A stretch of 6,045 nt of DNA from Candidatus Iainarchaeum sp. (GCA_021161405.1 JAGHAR010000108.1:1-6045); one strand, 5' to 3'; counted from the first letter of the stretch, positions 1 through 5,902 are shown. Program-made: numbers and translations. Notes: a model not told the origin generated them from the sequence alone.

Positions 1-163
1 AAAACAACATCTATTATTTTGTTTATAAGCTCTGGAGTAATTAAACATCTTGCTCCATCTTGCAGATAAACCTTCTCAGCTTTAATTTTTTCCGCTGCAA
101 GAATTCCGTTTAAAGCGGAGTCCTGCCTTTCTTTGCCTCCTAAAACAACATCTATTATTTTGT
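1..163. repeat. Exact 22-bp direct repeat inside ispD (1-22 and 142-163)
   Basis: Two identical 22-bp copies start 141 bp apart, a multiple of three, so both encode the peptide K-I-I-D-V-V in the ispD frame (codons near residues 72-77 and 119-124). The left copy touches the window edge and may be longer. The encoded peptide is plausible IspD sequence at both places, so this may be chance convergence in AT-rich codons rather than a functional repeat. Confidence 0.6.
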
Positions 164-374
164 CATATTTCTTTGCAATTTCCTTCATAAATTCCATGTC
201 TCTTTCATTTACAACAAGTATCATCGCATCTATCTTGCTTTTCTGAAACGCATCTAGAGTATGCTCTATTATCGGCTTTCCGTTCAATTCAAGCAGAACC
301 TTGTTTTTATTTGCCTTCATTCTTTTGCCTAGGCCAGCAGCCAATATCAATGCTACGTTTTCAGGCATTTTCAT
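1..374 (-). CDS. ispD: 2-C-methyl-D-erythritol 4-phosphate cytidylyltransferase (IspD), C-terminus outside the window
   Basis: IspD transfers CMP from CTP to 2-C-methyl-D-erythritol 4-phosphate, the third step of the MEP isoprenoid pathway, in the cytoplasm. About 124 residues are visible, roughly the first half to two-thirds of a typical 220-240-residue enzyme. The CTP-binding loop LAAGLGKRM lies at residues 11-19. R18 and K25 fit the catalytic Arg/Lys pair (R20 and K27 in E. coli IspD). GGKERQDS at 79-86 matches the family GGxxRxDS motif, and DGAR at 106-109 matches the metal/CTP-contacting DAAR segment. Nucleotidyltransferases for sugars share the first loop but not the GGxxRxDS signature, and the overlapping ispC gene makes IspD the best call. 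The chosen ATG at 374 and a second in-frame ATG at 368 are both possible; they overlap the end of ispC by 14 or 8 nt, so translation is probably coupled. No truncation or frameshift is seen in the visible part. Confidence 0.88.
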   Translation of the reverse strand, partial: MKMPENVALILAAGLGKRMKANKNKVLLELNGKPIIEHTLDAFQKSKIDAMILVVNERDMEFMKEIAKKYDKIIDVVLGGKERQDSALNGILAAEKIKAEKVYLQDGARCLITPELINKIIDVV

Positions 375-1509
375 CAACTATTTTCTTGGCGTATTCTCTT
401 GCCTTTTTATCGGTTTCAAATATATCCTCCAAATTATATTTCACTCCTTCTTTGCCAACAGCAAAGGTTGTTTCCTCAATTATTCTATACATCTTCAGGA
501 AGGGAATCTTATCGTTTAGAAATGCTTCTACAGCTATTTCATTTGCTGCATTCATCGCTGTTGGCAGTGTTCCGCCGAGCTTTCCAACCTTAAAAGCGAG
601 CTTTATCGCTGGAAATACATCATGTCTAATCTCTCTAAATATGAGTTGCCCTAATTCAACAAAATCTAACTTTTCTATACCTGTTTCTATCCTTTCGGGA
701 TATGCTAGAGCAGTAGCAATTGCTAACCTCATATCTGGTTTGCTTAATTGTGCAATTACGCTGCCATCAACAAACTCAACCATGCTGTGCACTATGCTCT
801 GCGGATGCATAACAACATCTATCTGCTCATATGGCATATCAAACAAAAAATGCGCTTCCATGACCTCAAAGCCCTTGTTCATTAAAGTAGCAGAATCTAT
901 TGTAATCTTTGCCCCCATGCTCCATGTAGGATGTTTAAGAGCGTCTCTTGCCTTTACTTTTTGTAATTCTTCCTTGCTTTTATCTCTAAACGCTCCGCCG
1001 CTTGCTGTCAGGATTAGCTTAGAAATCTGCTCCTTTTTGCTTCCTCTTAAGCATTCCCATATTGCGCAGTGCTCAGAATCTATTGGCAAAAGCTCTCTGC
1101 CAAATTTCTTTTTATACTCCTTTACCAAATCGCCTGCAACAACCAAGCTTTCTTTGTTAGCTAAAGCTAATCTTTGCACTTTTTCCAACGCTTTTAGTGT
1201 TGGTCTCAAGCCTGCGAAGCCAACCAATGCATTTACCACTATGTCAGCATCGCTATCGATGACATCAGCAGCTGCATTTTCCCCTGTTACAATTTCGCAA
1301 TCTACTTTGGCTTTTAGCTCTTCCGCTTTTTCCTCATCAGCAACAGCAACCCTCTCTGGCTTAAATTTTTCTATCTGCTCTTGCAATAGTTCTATATTGC
1401 TTTTACACGCCAAAGCAACAACTTTAAAACGAGCTTTATGCCTAGAAACAAGATCCAAAGTTTGTGTGCCAATGCTGCCTGTTGAACCAAGAACAATTAA
1501 ACGTTGCAT
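361..1509 (-). CDS. ispC: 1-deoxy-D-xylulose 5-phosphate reductoisomerase (IspC/Dxr)
   Basis: This enzyme rearranges and reduces 1-deoxy-D-xylulose 5-phosphate to 2-C-methyl-D-erythritol 4-phosphate with NADPH, the first committed MEP step. The protein has 382 residues, near the family norm of about 400 (E. coli Dxr is 398), and looks complete. Visible signatures are the NADPH loop GSTGSIG at residues 8-14 and ANKE at 117-120. The metal and substrate segment DSEH is at 144-147, with D144 and E146 as metal ligands. The ASGG loop starts at 169. SATLMNKGFE at 206-215 supplies N211, K212 and the third metal ligand E215. The flexible-loop region follows, with HPQS at 235-238. Every catalytic position I can place is conserved, so an active enzyme is expected. 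The ATG at 1509 puts the Rossmann loop at the usual distance from the N-terminus. The gene lies 25 nt after the epimerase and overlaps ispD, consistent with one transcript. No strong Shine-Dalgarno sequence precedes it. Confidence 0.97.
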   Translation of the reverse strand: MQRLIVLGSTGSIGTQTLDLVSRHKARFKVVALACKSNIELLQEQIEKFKPERVAVADEEKAEELKAKVDCEIVTGENAAADVIDSDADIVVNALVGFAGLRPTLKALEKVQRLALANKESLVVAGDLVKEYKKKFGRELLPIDSEHCAIWECLRGSKKEQISKLILTASGGAFRDKSKEELQKVKARDALKHPTWSMGAKITIDSATLMNKGFEVMEAHFLFDMPYEQIDVVMHPQSIVHSMVEFVDGSVIAQLSKPDMRLAIATALAYPERIETGIEKLDFVELGQLIFREIRHDVFPAIKLAFKVGKLGGTLPTAMNAANEIAVEAFLNDKIPFLKMYRIIEETTFAVGKEGVKYNLEDIFETDKKAREYAKKIVDENA

Positions 1510-1534
1510 TTAATTAAACTCTTCAGCAAATTGC

Positions 1535-2470
1535 TTAAATATGTTTTGATTTGAACCATTCAATAGTTTCCTTTAGCCCTTCTCCTAGAGAGTATTTCGG
1601 TTTCCATTTTAGCAACTTTTCTGCCTTTTTTATGCTTGCCAATGTATGCATCACATCTCCTTTGCGCGGCTTTTCAAATCTTGGCTTTTTTCTAAATTTG
1701 AGCTGTTCTGCTATCATGTTGTAGAGTTTTATTATACTAACTCTTTTGCCAGAGCCAATATTAAAGACCTCTCCAATTGCTTTTTTCTTTGCCTTTGCTG
1801 CTTTGTAGTTTGCATTTGCAACGTCTTTTACAAACGTGAAGTCCCTGCTCTGCTTACCGCTACCAAATATTTTTGGGGTTTTATTTTTCAGCATTCCTAC
1901 AACAAATGCTGGCACTACAGAGGCATAGTTTGTTGTTAAACTCTGCCTCGGCCCATAGACATTAAAATAGCGCAACGCTATAGTTTCTAAACCATATTCC
2001 TCAAAGAAAGCATTGCAGTATGCTTCTCCAGCTAACTTTGTTATAGCATAAGGGCTTATTGGCTTAGGATACATTTCCTCAACCTTGGGTAATTTTTCCT
2101 GGTTTCCATATACGCTGGAGCTAGAGGCAAACACTACTCTGCAGTTGTGCTTTAATGCAGCATTAAGAACATTTAATGTTCCATCAATATTTGCTCTGTG
2201 GTATGCTTCCGGAGTTTCCCAGGAAGCAGGAACAGAGCGCAACGCTGCTAAATGCACAACAACATCAACACCTTTGCATAATCTTTCCAACAATTTACAA
2301 TTCAGTATGCTTCCTTTTGTGAATTCAACATCTCTTTTTATATTGGCAATATTTGAAAGCTTTCCCTCGCATAAATTGTCAACTATTTTAACATCAGAAT
2401 TTTTTTCCAAAAAGAATTCTGCGGTATGCGAGCCAATAAAGCCACAACCGCCAGTAATTAATACTTCCAT
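1535..2470 (-). CDS. NAD-dependent sugar-nucleotide epimerase/dehydratase (UDP-glucose or UDP-GlcNAc 4-epimerase type, extended SDR)
   Basis: A complete 311-residue extended short-chain dehydrogenase, the usual size for GalE/WbpP-like 4-epimerases. The NAD-binding loop GGCGFIG is at residues 7-13 and an acidic D31 ends the second strand, favouring NAD over NADP. HLAA is at 73-76. The catalytic triad is a Ser in the SSSS run at 116-119, with Y141 and K145 in YAITK. The substrate-side motif RYFNVYGPRQ is at 167-176, followed by SRDFTFVKDV at 208-217. Segments such as the LAALRSVPASW stretch near 74-84 look more like the WbpP UDP-GlcNAc 4-epimerase branch than classical GalE, but substrate cannot be fixed from sequence. 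The family makes UDP-galactose, UDP-GalNAc or related sugars for surface glycans or glycolipids. It heads the leftward unit containing ispC and ispD. No good ribosome-binding site precedes the ATG, which sits about 25 nt from a TTTAAA element, suggesting a leaderless mRNA. Confidence 0.9.
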   Translation of the reverse strand: MEVLITGGCGFIGSHTAEFFLEKNSDVKIVDNLCEGKLSNIANIKRDVEFTKGSILNCKLLERLCKGVDVVVHLAALRSVPASWETPEAYHRANIDGTLNVLNAALKHNCRVVFASSSSVYGNQEKLPKVEEMYPKPISPYAITKLAGEAYCNAFFEEYGLETIALRYFNVYGPRQSLTTNYASVVPAFVVGMLKNKTPKIFGSGKQSRDFTFVKDVANANYKAAKAKKKAIGEVFNIGSGKRVSIIKLYNMIAEQLKFRKKPRFEKPRKGDVMHTLASIKKAEKLLKWKPKYSLGEGLKETIEWFKSKHI

Positions 2471-2492
2471 AGTTTTAGCACTGCATTAAGAA

Positions 2493-2498
2493 TTTAAA
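2493..2498 (-). promoter_or_regulatory. Putative archaeal TATA box for the epimerase-ispC-ispD unit
   Basis: A palindromic TTTAAA is centred about 25 nt upstream of the epimerase ATG at 2470. In archaea the TATA box centre lies about 26 nt before the transcription start, so initiation would fall at or next to the A of the ATG, giving a leaderless transcript. This agrees with the lack of a Shine-Dalgarno sequence. The same element could also serve the divergent mscS-like gene, with a start near 2521. The position is read directly; promoter function is inference. Confidence 0.45.
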
Positions 2499-2500
2499 AC

Positions 2501-2506
2501 ATATTT
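2501..2506 (+). promoter_or_regulatory. Alternative TATA-like element for the MscS gene
   Basis: ATATTT is centred about 27 nt before the ATG at 2531 and would give a leaderless MscS transcript. The neighbouring TTTAAA at 2493-2498 would instead give a leader of about nine nucleotides that includes the GTGAT at 2523-2527. The sequence alone does not decide between the two. Confidence 0.25.
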
Positions 2507-2522
2507 GGTGCACATTATTTCT

Positions 2523-2527
2523 GTGAT
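2523..2527 (+). promoter_or_regulatory. Possible archaeal-type ribosome-binding site before the MscS gene
   Basis: GTGAT ends three bases before the ATG at 2531. It can pair with the ATCAC part of the conserved 3' end of archaeal 16S rRNA, where the common motif is GGTGAT. The spacing is short and the match only five bases, so it supports the start weakly. Confidence 0.35.
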
Positions 2528-2530
2528 TGC

Positions 2531-3589
2531 ATGCTTACGGCAGAGATTTTAACGCAGCAGTATTTTGGAAATACAGTTATGCAGTATCTATTGTTTTTTG
2601 CAACGATAATTTTGGCTGCGGTTATTGGAAAGATAGTTGCATTTGTAATAAAGAACTACCTGAAAAGAGCAGCGGAGAAAACAAAAACAAAGATGGATGA
2701 TGTTCTTATTGCTACTATTGAAAAGCCAATAATTCTAATTGTATTGGTTTTCGGCATAGGCATTGCTTTACAATTTTTAACCCTTGCAGAGGTTTTCTCA
2801 AGGTTTGCACATAATTTGCTAAATGTTGTGGCAATTGTTGCTGTTGCATGGTTTCTCGTTAGAATTGTTGATTCCTTTAGTGAACATTTCCTTAAGCCGT
2901 TCTTTAAGCAGACAGGCACAAGGCTTGACGATACTCTTCTCCCAGTAATAAATAAGGGTATTAAATATGCGATAATTGCCTTTGCATTTATCATAATTCT
3001 CTCAGCATTTGGCTATGATATAACTGCCATTGTTGCTGGCTTAGGCATAGGTGGTTTAGCAATTGCCTTTGCAGCAAAAGAGACAATTGCCGACGCTTTT
3101 GGCGGGTTAAGCATATTTGCCTCGAGGCCTTTTGTTATAGGCGACTGGGTAAAGATTAACAATATTGTTGGCCGTGTAGAGGACATTGGCTTGAGATACA
3201 CAAGGATAAGGAATTTGGATAAGAGAATAGTTACAATTCCCAACAGCAAGTTAGCGTCAAGCATAATAGAAAACATTTCCTCTGCTCCTAAGAGGAGGAT
3301 TGTTTTGGATTTAGGTTTAACCTACAATACAGGCATTAGAAAATTTAAAAAGGCAAAGGAAATTGTAAGGGAGATAATAAACAAACATCCTGGCTGCGAA
3401 GATGAGCCAATAATTACCTTCTCCGAATTCAAAGATTTCTCCCTAAATTTGAAGGTAATCTATTACATAAAGGATAAAGATTGGATAAGGGTTAGAGGCG
3501 AAATTAATGAAGCAATAAAAGAGGAATTCGAAAAAGCAAAGATCGAGTTTGCCTTCCCAACACAGACAATTTATTTAGAGAAGGCTTAG
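2531..3589 (+). CDS. Small-conductance mechanosensitive channel, MscS family
   Basis: A membrane channel that opens under membrane tension and releases solutes during osmotic downshock. The protein has 352 residues, longer than the 286 of E. coli MscS because of extra N-terminal helices. Hydrophobic segments lie at roughly 17-40, 66-84, 97-114 and 146-163. The pore helix follows at about 165-191, with the typical Gly/Ala spacing (GLGIGGLAIAFAAKE at 170-184). The cytoplasmic beta domain begins with SRPFVIGDWVKI at 198-209. It continues with GRVEDIGLRYTRIRN at 214-228 and IPNSKL at 236-241, all strong family signatures. FPTQTIYL at 342-349 is the usual C-terminal strand. The gene opens the rightward unit, with the next gene beginning 7 nt after its stop. 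Membership of the family is clear; conductance and ion preference cannot be told. Confidence 0.96.
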   Translation: MLTAEILTQQYFGNTVMQYLLFFATIILAAVIGKIVAFVIKNYLKRAAEKTKTKMDDVLIATIEKPIILIVLVFGIGIALQFLTLAEVFSRFAHNLLNVVAIVAVAWFLVRIVDSFSEHFLKPFFKQTGTRLDDTLLPVINKGIKYAIIAFAFIIILSAFGYDITAIVAGLGIGGLAIAFAAKETIADAFGGLSIFASRPFVIGDWVKINNIVGRVEDIGLRYTRIRNLDKRIVTIPNSKLASSIIENISSAPKRRIVLDLGLTYNTGIRKFKKAKEIVREIINKHPGCEDEPIITFSEFKDFSLNLKVIYYIKDKDWIRVRGEINEAIKEEFEKAKIEFAFPTQTIYLEKA

Positions 3590-3596
3590 TGAGAGA

Positions 3597-4049
3597 ATGC
3601 CAGATTACAAAAAATTGTTTGAGGAAGCAGTTGCAACTATAGGCTCTCTCTACAGAGATTTTTTGAATTTAATCGAGGATAAGCGTAGCTATAAGGGAGT
3701 AAAAGAATTAACAGAGCTGATGCGGAAGAAAGGCCTAAAAACAGGAAAAAAACTAAAGGAAAAATTAAAAGGCAAGGAGCTTGAAATAGCTGCGAAGCTG
3801 CTTTTAGATCTGCATGGAAGGTTGGGCTTTAAAAGTAAAGTTGTAAAGAAAGAAAAGAATAAGATTGTAATTCGTGTTAGTTATTGCCCATGGAATGCTA
3901 AAGTTAAGGGCTGGAACTCTAAGCTATGTGCCTCTCTTGATGCCTATGAGCAGGGTTTGGTTATGGCTGTTAATGCAAAAATAAAACACGGCGTCTCAAA
4001 GAGACTTTCGCTTGGAGATAAATGTTGCGAAATTGTTTTGTGGAGATAA
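3597..4049 (+). CDS. Small cysteine-containing protein resembling the L-2-amino-thiazoline-4-carboxylic acid hydrolase (ATC hydrolase) family; function unknown
   Basis: A soluble 150-residue protein without signal peptide or membrane segment. The N-terminal 70 residues look helical and very lysine-rich, with K/E runs at about 43-60. The C-terminal half contains CPWN at 97-100, C111 followed by an amphipathic helix, and a terminal GDKCCEIVLW at 140-149. A Cys about 14 residues before a second Cys, then a closing G-D-x-x-C-E strand, recalls the ATC-hydrolase-like domain common in archaeal and clostridial hypothetical proteins. I recall this pattern from family knowledge and could not test it by search. 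In most such proteins no enzymatic activity has been shown, and the domain may bind a small ligand or metal. It starts 7 nt after the MscS stop and ends 2 nt before idi, so it is cotranscribed. Its stop codon region carries the idi ribosome-binding site. The name should be read as a resemblance only. Confidence 0.8.
   Translation: MPDYKKLFEEAVATIGSLYRDFLNLIEDKRSYKGVKELTELMRKKGLKTGKKLKEKLKGKELEIAAKLLLDLHGRLGFKSKVVKKEKNKIVIRVSYCPWNAKVKGWNSKLCASLDAYEQGLVMAVNAKIKHGVSKRLSLGDKCCEIVLWR
4042..4046 (+). promoter_or_regulatory. Ribosome-binding site that fixes the idi start
   Basis: GGAGA lies five bases before the ATG at 4052 and inside the last codons of the preceding gene. It selects 4052 over the in-frame upstream ATG at 4022, which would add ten residues unlike the Idi N-terminus and overlap the upstream gene by 28 nt. 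Placement next to the upstream stop suggests translational coupling. Confidence 0.6.
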
Positions 4050-4051
4050 AG

Positions 4052-4582
4052 ATGGAGATTATAACAGTTGTAGATGAAAAGGACAATGTTGTTGGTAAGG
4101 CAGAAAAGATAGAAGTGCACAGAAAGGGAATTCTGCACAGGGCATTCTCCATCTTTGTCTTTAATTCAAAAAAAGAACTATTGCTTCAGAGGAGAGCACT
4201 GCACAAGTATCATTCTCCCGGCTTGTGGAGCAATACCTGCTGCGGACATCCACGTTTTGGAGAAAAATTAACTAATGCAGTGCACCGCCGCTTAAAGGAA
4301 GAATTCGGCTTTGACTGCAAGCTGAAAGAAATTTTTTCTTTTCACTACAGAGCAGAGTTTGATAATGGTTTAATTGAGAATGAGATAGACCATGTCTTTA
4401 TTGGCATCGCTGATGTAGTGCCGAAACCAAACAAAAACGAAATAGCTGAATGGAAGTGGATCTCTCTTGATGATTTAAAGAAAGATATTGCAGAGAACCC
4501 AGAGAAATATACCTTCTGGTTTAGGCATATAATTGAAAAATATTGTAATAAACTAGAAAAGTTTCTCAAAGCTAATCAATAA
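4052..4582 (+). CDS. idi: Isopentenyl-diphosphate delta-isomerase, type I (Nudix family)
   Basis: Interconverts isopentenyl diphosphate and dimethylallyl diphosphate, providing the starter unit for isoprenoid (in archaea, membrane lipid) synthesis. The 176 residues match the size of E. coli Idi (182). The catalytic cysteine is C64 in NTCCGHP (E. coli C67). Metal-binding histidines fit H23, H29 and H66. The modified Nudix box spans about 70-86 (GEKLTNAVHRRLKEEFG). E109 and E111 in IENE match the catalytic E114/E116 pair. W156 near the C-terminus fits the substrate-contacting Trp. All key positions are present. A longer reading from 4022 is less likely because of the GGAGA site before 4052. This is the metal-dependent type I enzyme, not the FMN-dependent type II form more common in archaea. 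It is third in the unit with MscS and the small cysteine protein, and its last 11 nt overlap the convergent flavoprotein gene. Confidence 0.96.
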   Translation: MEIITVVDEKDNVVGKAEKIEVHRKGILHRAFSIFVFNSKKELLLQRRALHKYHSPGLWSNTCCGHPRFGEKLTNAVHRRLKEEFGFDCKLKEIFSFHYRAEFDNGLIENEIDHVFIGIADVVPKPNKNEIAEWKWISLDDLKKDIAENPEKYTFWFRHIIEKYCNKLEKFLKANQ

Positions 4583-5852
4583 CATAATTTAGACCGAGGT
4601 TTCCATCCAATGAGAGTTCTGCGGCCTTCAAAGCTAATTTGATGTATATGTCATCTGTTCTTTTGTTTTCATCGATAAAGGTTTCCAGTTTTTTCTTTCT
4701 CTTTATTGGGCCAAGCAGCTCCCAAAAAAGTTGCCTGTGCTTTTCATCAATTTCTGGAATTTTTATTAGTTTACCTTTTCTGCACAGCTTTCCGTTGTTC
4801 GCATTTTTTGCAGCGGTAATTCCAAAGATTATTGCTTCTGCTATTGCTACACCTCCAACACGTTCGCAACCATGCAATCCGGTAGTGCATTCTCCTGCAG
4901 CATACACATTTTCAAAGCTTGTTTTGGCATTTCTATCAATAGTTAAGCCGCCTAGAGAGTAGTGAAAAGCAGGTGTAATTCTAAAGCGCCTAATTTCTGA
5001 CAGTTTTCTATTTGCAAAGATCCATCCGAATTCATCTCTTTGTTTGTATTCATTAAATTCATTTTCATTTAGCAATATCTCAGCATATATCTTGTTTTTT
5101 AAACTTTCTGCATAAAACTCCCTGCACATCTTCGAGAATAGATAGTGGTATTTGTTATTCTTAAGCGCTTCTATAATTTCCTCACTCAAAAATTCTTTGT
5201 TTTGGGAATTGATAAATCTCATCTTTTGTAACAGAGTTCCGCTAAGCAGCGTGTTTGGCAGTTTTTTGTCAATAATCAGAAACGGATGGAACATGTTGTA
5301 TTGCAGGTTTCCAATTTCAAAACCAGCTTCTAAGCAGGCAGCAAGCAGGTTGCTGGCTGCTCCAACATAGGTTGAGTATTTATATAAATTTCCTAGGCCG
5401 CCAAACGCAAATATAAAATTTTCAGCGTATATTTCTTTAGAGTTTACAACTATGCTGCATAGCTTATCTCCCTTAACGCGGATTCCTTTGACATTCCCTT
5501 CTACTATCTTTACTCCTTTTTCAATCAATTTTTTTCTGAAAATTTCGGTTAATTCCTTGCCAACCATTCTGTAATTGGGAATTATTCCCATATTTGATTT
5601 TCTAAGCTTTATGTTATGCTTTTCTAGGAATTCTTTAGCTGTAGAGTAATTTTCAATAAAGTAATCGAGAATTTCCCTGTTGTTTATTTTGCCTGTGTTA
5701 AGCATTTTTTCCTTTAGGCCCTGCTCTGCTTGCATATTCCATGGGCTTATTGCTGAGGCAGCTCCTTTGCCATCTATAATTACTATTTTCTTTTCTCTGC
5801 TTTCCAAAGCAGCTGCTAACCCAGCAGCTCCGCAGCCAACAATGCAGAGCAT
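4572..5852 (-). CDS. nadB: FAD-dependent L-aspartate oxidase-like protein (NadB / fumarate reductase flavoprotein family), compact form
   Basis: NadB oxidises L-aspartate to iminoaspartate, the first step of de novo NAD synthesis; relatives are succinate dehydrogenase and fumarate reductase flavoproteins. The FAD loop GCGAAG is at residues 6-11 and acidic D27 closes the second strand. FGGLGNLY at 150-157 matches the second dinucleotide-binding loop. HYSLGG at 297-302, AAGE at 318-321 and GLHGCERVGG at 325-334 are family hallmarks. By eye, H189, R244 (CREFYAESL against PRDIVARAI), H297 and R331 line up with E. coli NadB H244, R290, H351 and R386. The final GNLGLNYVID resembles the NadB C-terminal RGLHYTLD, which favours NadB over SdhA/FrdA. 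Oddities are its length, 426 residues against about 540 in E. coli, and HPF where the family has HPT at 189-191. Substrate is therefore less certain than family. No nadA or nadC is visible nearby. Confidence 0.75.
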   Translation of the reverse strand: MLCIVGCGAAGLAAALESREKKIVIIDGKGAASAISPWNMQAEQGLKEKMLNTGKINNREILDYFIENYSTAKEFLEKHNIKLRKSNMGIIPNYRMVGKELTEIFRKKLIEKGVKIVEGNVKGIRVKGDKLCSIVVNSKEIYAENFIFAFGGLGNLYKYSTYVGAASNLLAACLEAGFEIGNLQYNMFHPFLIIDKKLPNTLLSGTLLQKMRFINSQNKEFLSEEIIEALKNNKYHYLFSKMCREFYAESLKNKIYAEILLNENEFNEYKQRDEFGWIFANRKLSEIRRFRITPAFHYSLGGLTIDRNAKTSFENVYAAGECTTGLHGCERVGGVAIAEAIIFGITAAKNANNGKLCRKGKLIKIPEIDEKHRQLFWELLGPIKRKKKLETFIDENKRTDDIYIKLALKAAELSLDGNLGLNYVID

Positions 5853-5875
5853 ATACTTACCTATGCTAATATTTA

Positions 5876-5881
5876 TTTAAA
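5876..5881. promoter_or_regulatory. Shared palindromic TATA-like element between the divergent nadB-like and dehydrogenase genes
   Basis: TTTAAA sits at the centre of ATTTAAAT (5875-5882). Its midpoint is about 26 nt from the leftward ATG at 5852 and about 25 nt from the rightward ATG at 5903. Both distances match an archaeal TATA box that directs a leaderless transcript, so one symmetric element could serve both directions. On the minus strand AGGT occurs a few bases before the nadB-like ATG and is an alternative weak ribosome site. The spacing is seen; bidirectional promoter activity is inferred. Confidence 0.45.
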
Positions 5882-5902
5882 TTTGCTATCAAAGAATTCA
5901 AA

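Noticed and set aside
1..374. Reading the leftmost gene as a sugar-1-phosphate nucleotidyltransferase linked to the epimerase
   Set aside because: The GGxxRxDS and DGAR motifs and the overlap with ispC fit IspD; the typical sugar nucleotidyltransferase signatures after the first loop are absent.
311..1513. A 400-codon open frame on the plus strand covering all of ispC
   Set aside because: It is entirely antisense to a gene with unmistakable Dxr motifs. Its product is rich in Ser, Leu and Cys with no recognisable domain, as expected from the reverse of Lys/Glu-rich codons, and no ribosome site marks its start.
2085..2489. A 134-codon plus-strand frame antisense to the start of the epimerase gene
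   Set aside because: It overlaps a clear SDR gene and its peptide shows no family features; other shorter opposite-strand frames across the window are rejected for the same reason.
3281..3298. CCTCT/AGAGG inverted repeat within the MscS gene
   Set aside because: A weak five-base stem in the middle of a conserved coding region with no context suggesting a function.
3993..4005. Perfect 5-bp inverted repeat with 3-nt loop (GTCTC/GAGAC) near the end of the small cysteine protein gene
   Set aside because: The stem is short, has no following T-run and is explained by coding sequence (V-S-K-R-L), so neither a terminator nor a regulatory hairpin is supported.
4022..4051. Upstream extension of idi to the ATG at 4022
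   Set aside because: It would overlap the preceding gene, lacks a ribosome site and adds residues not seen at the Idi N-terminus, whereas GGAGA is correctly placed for 4052.
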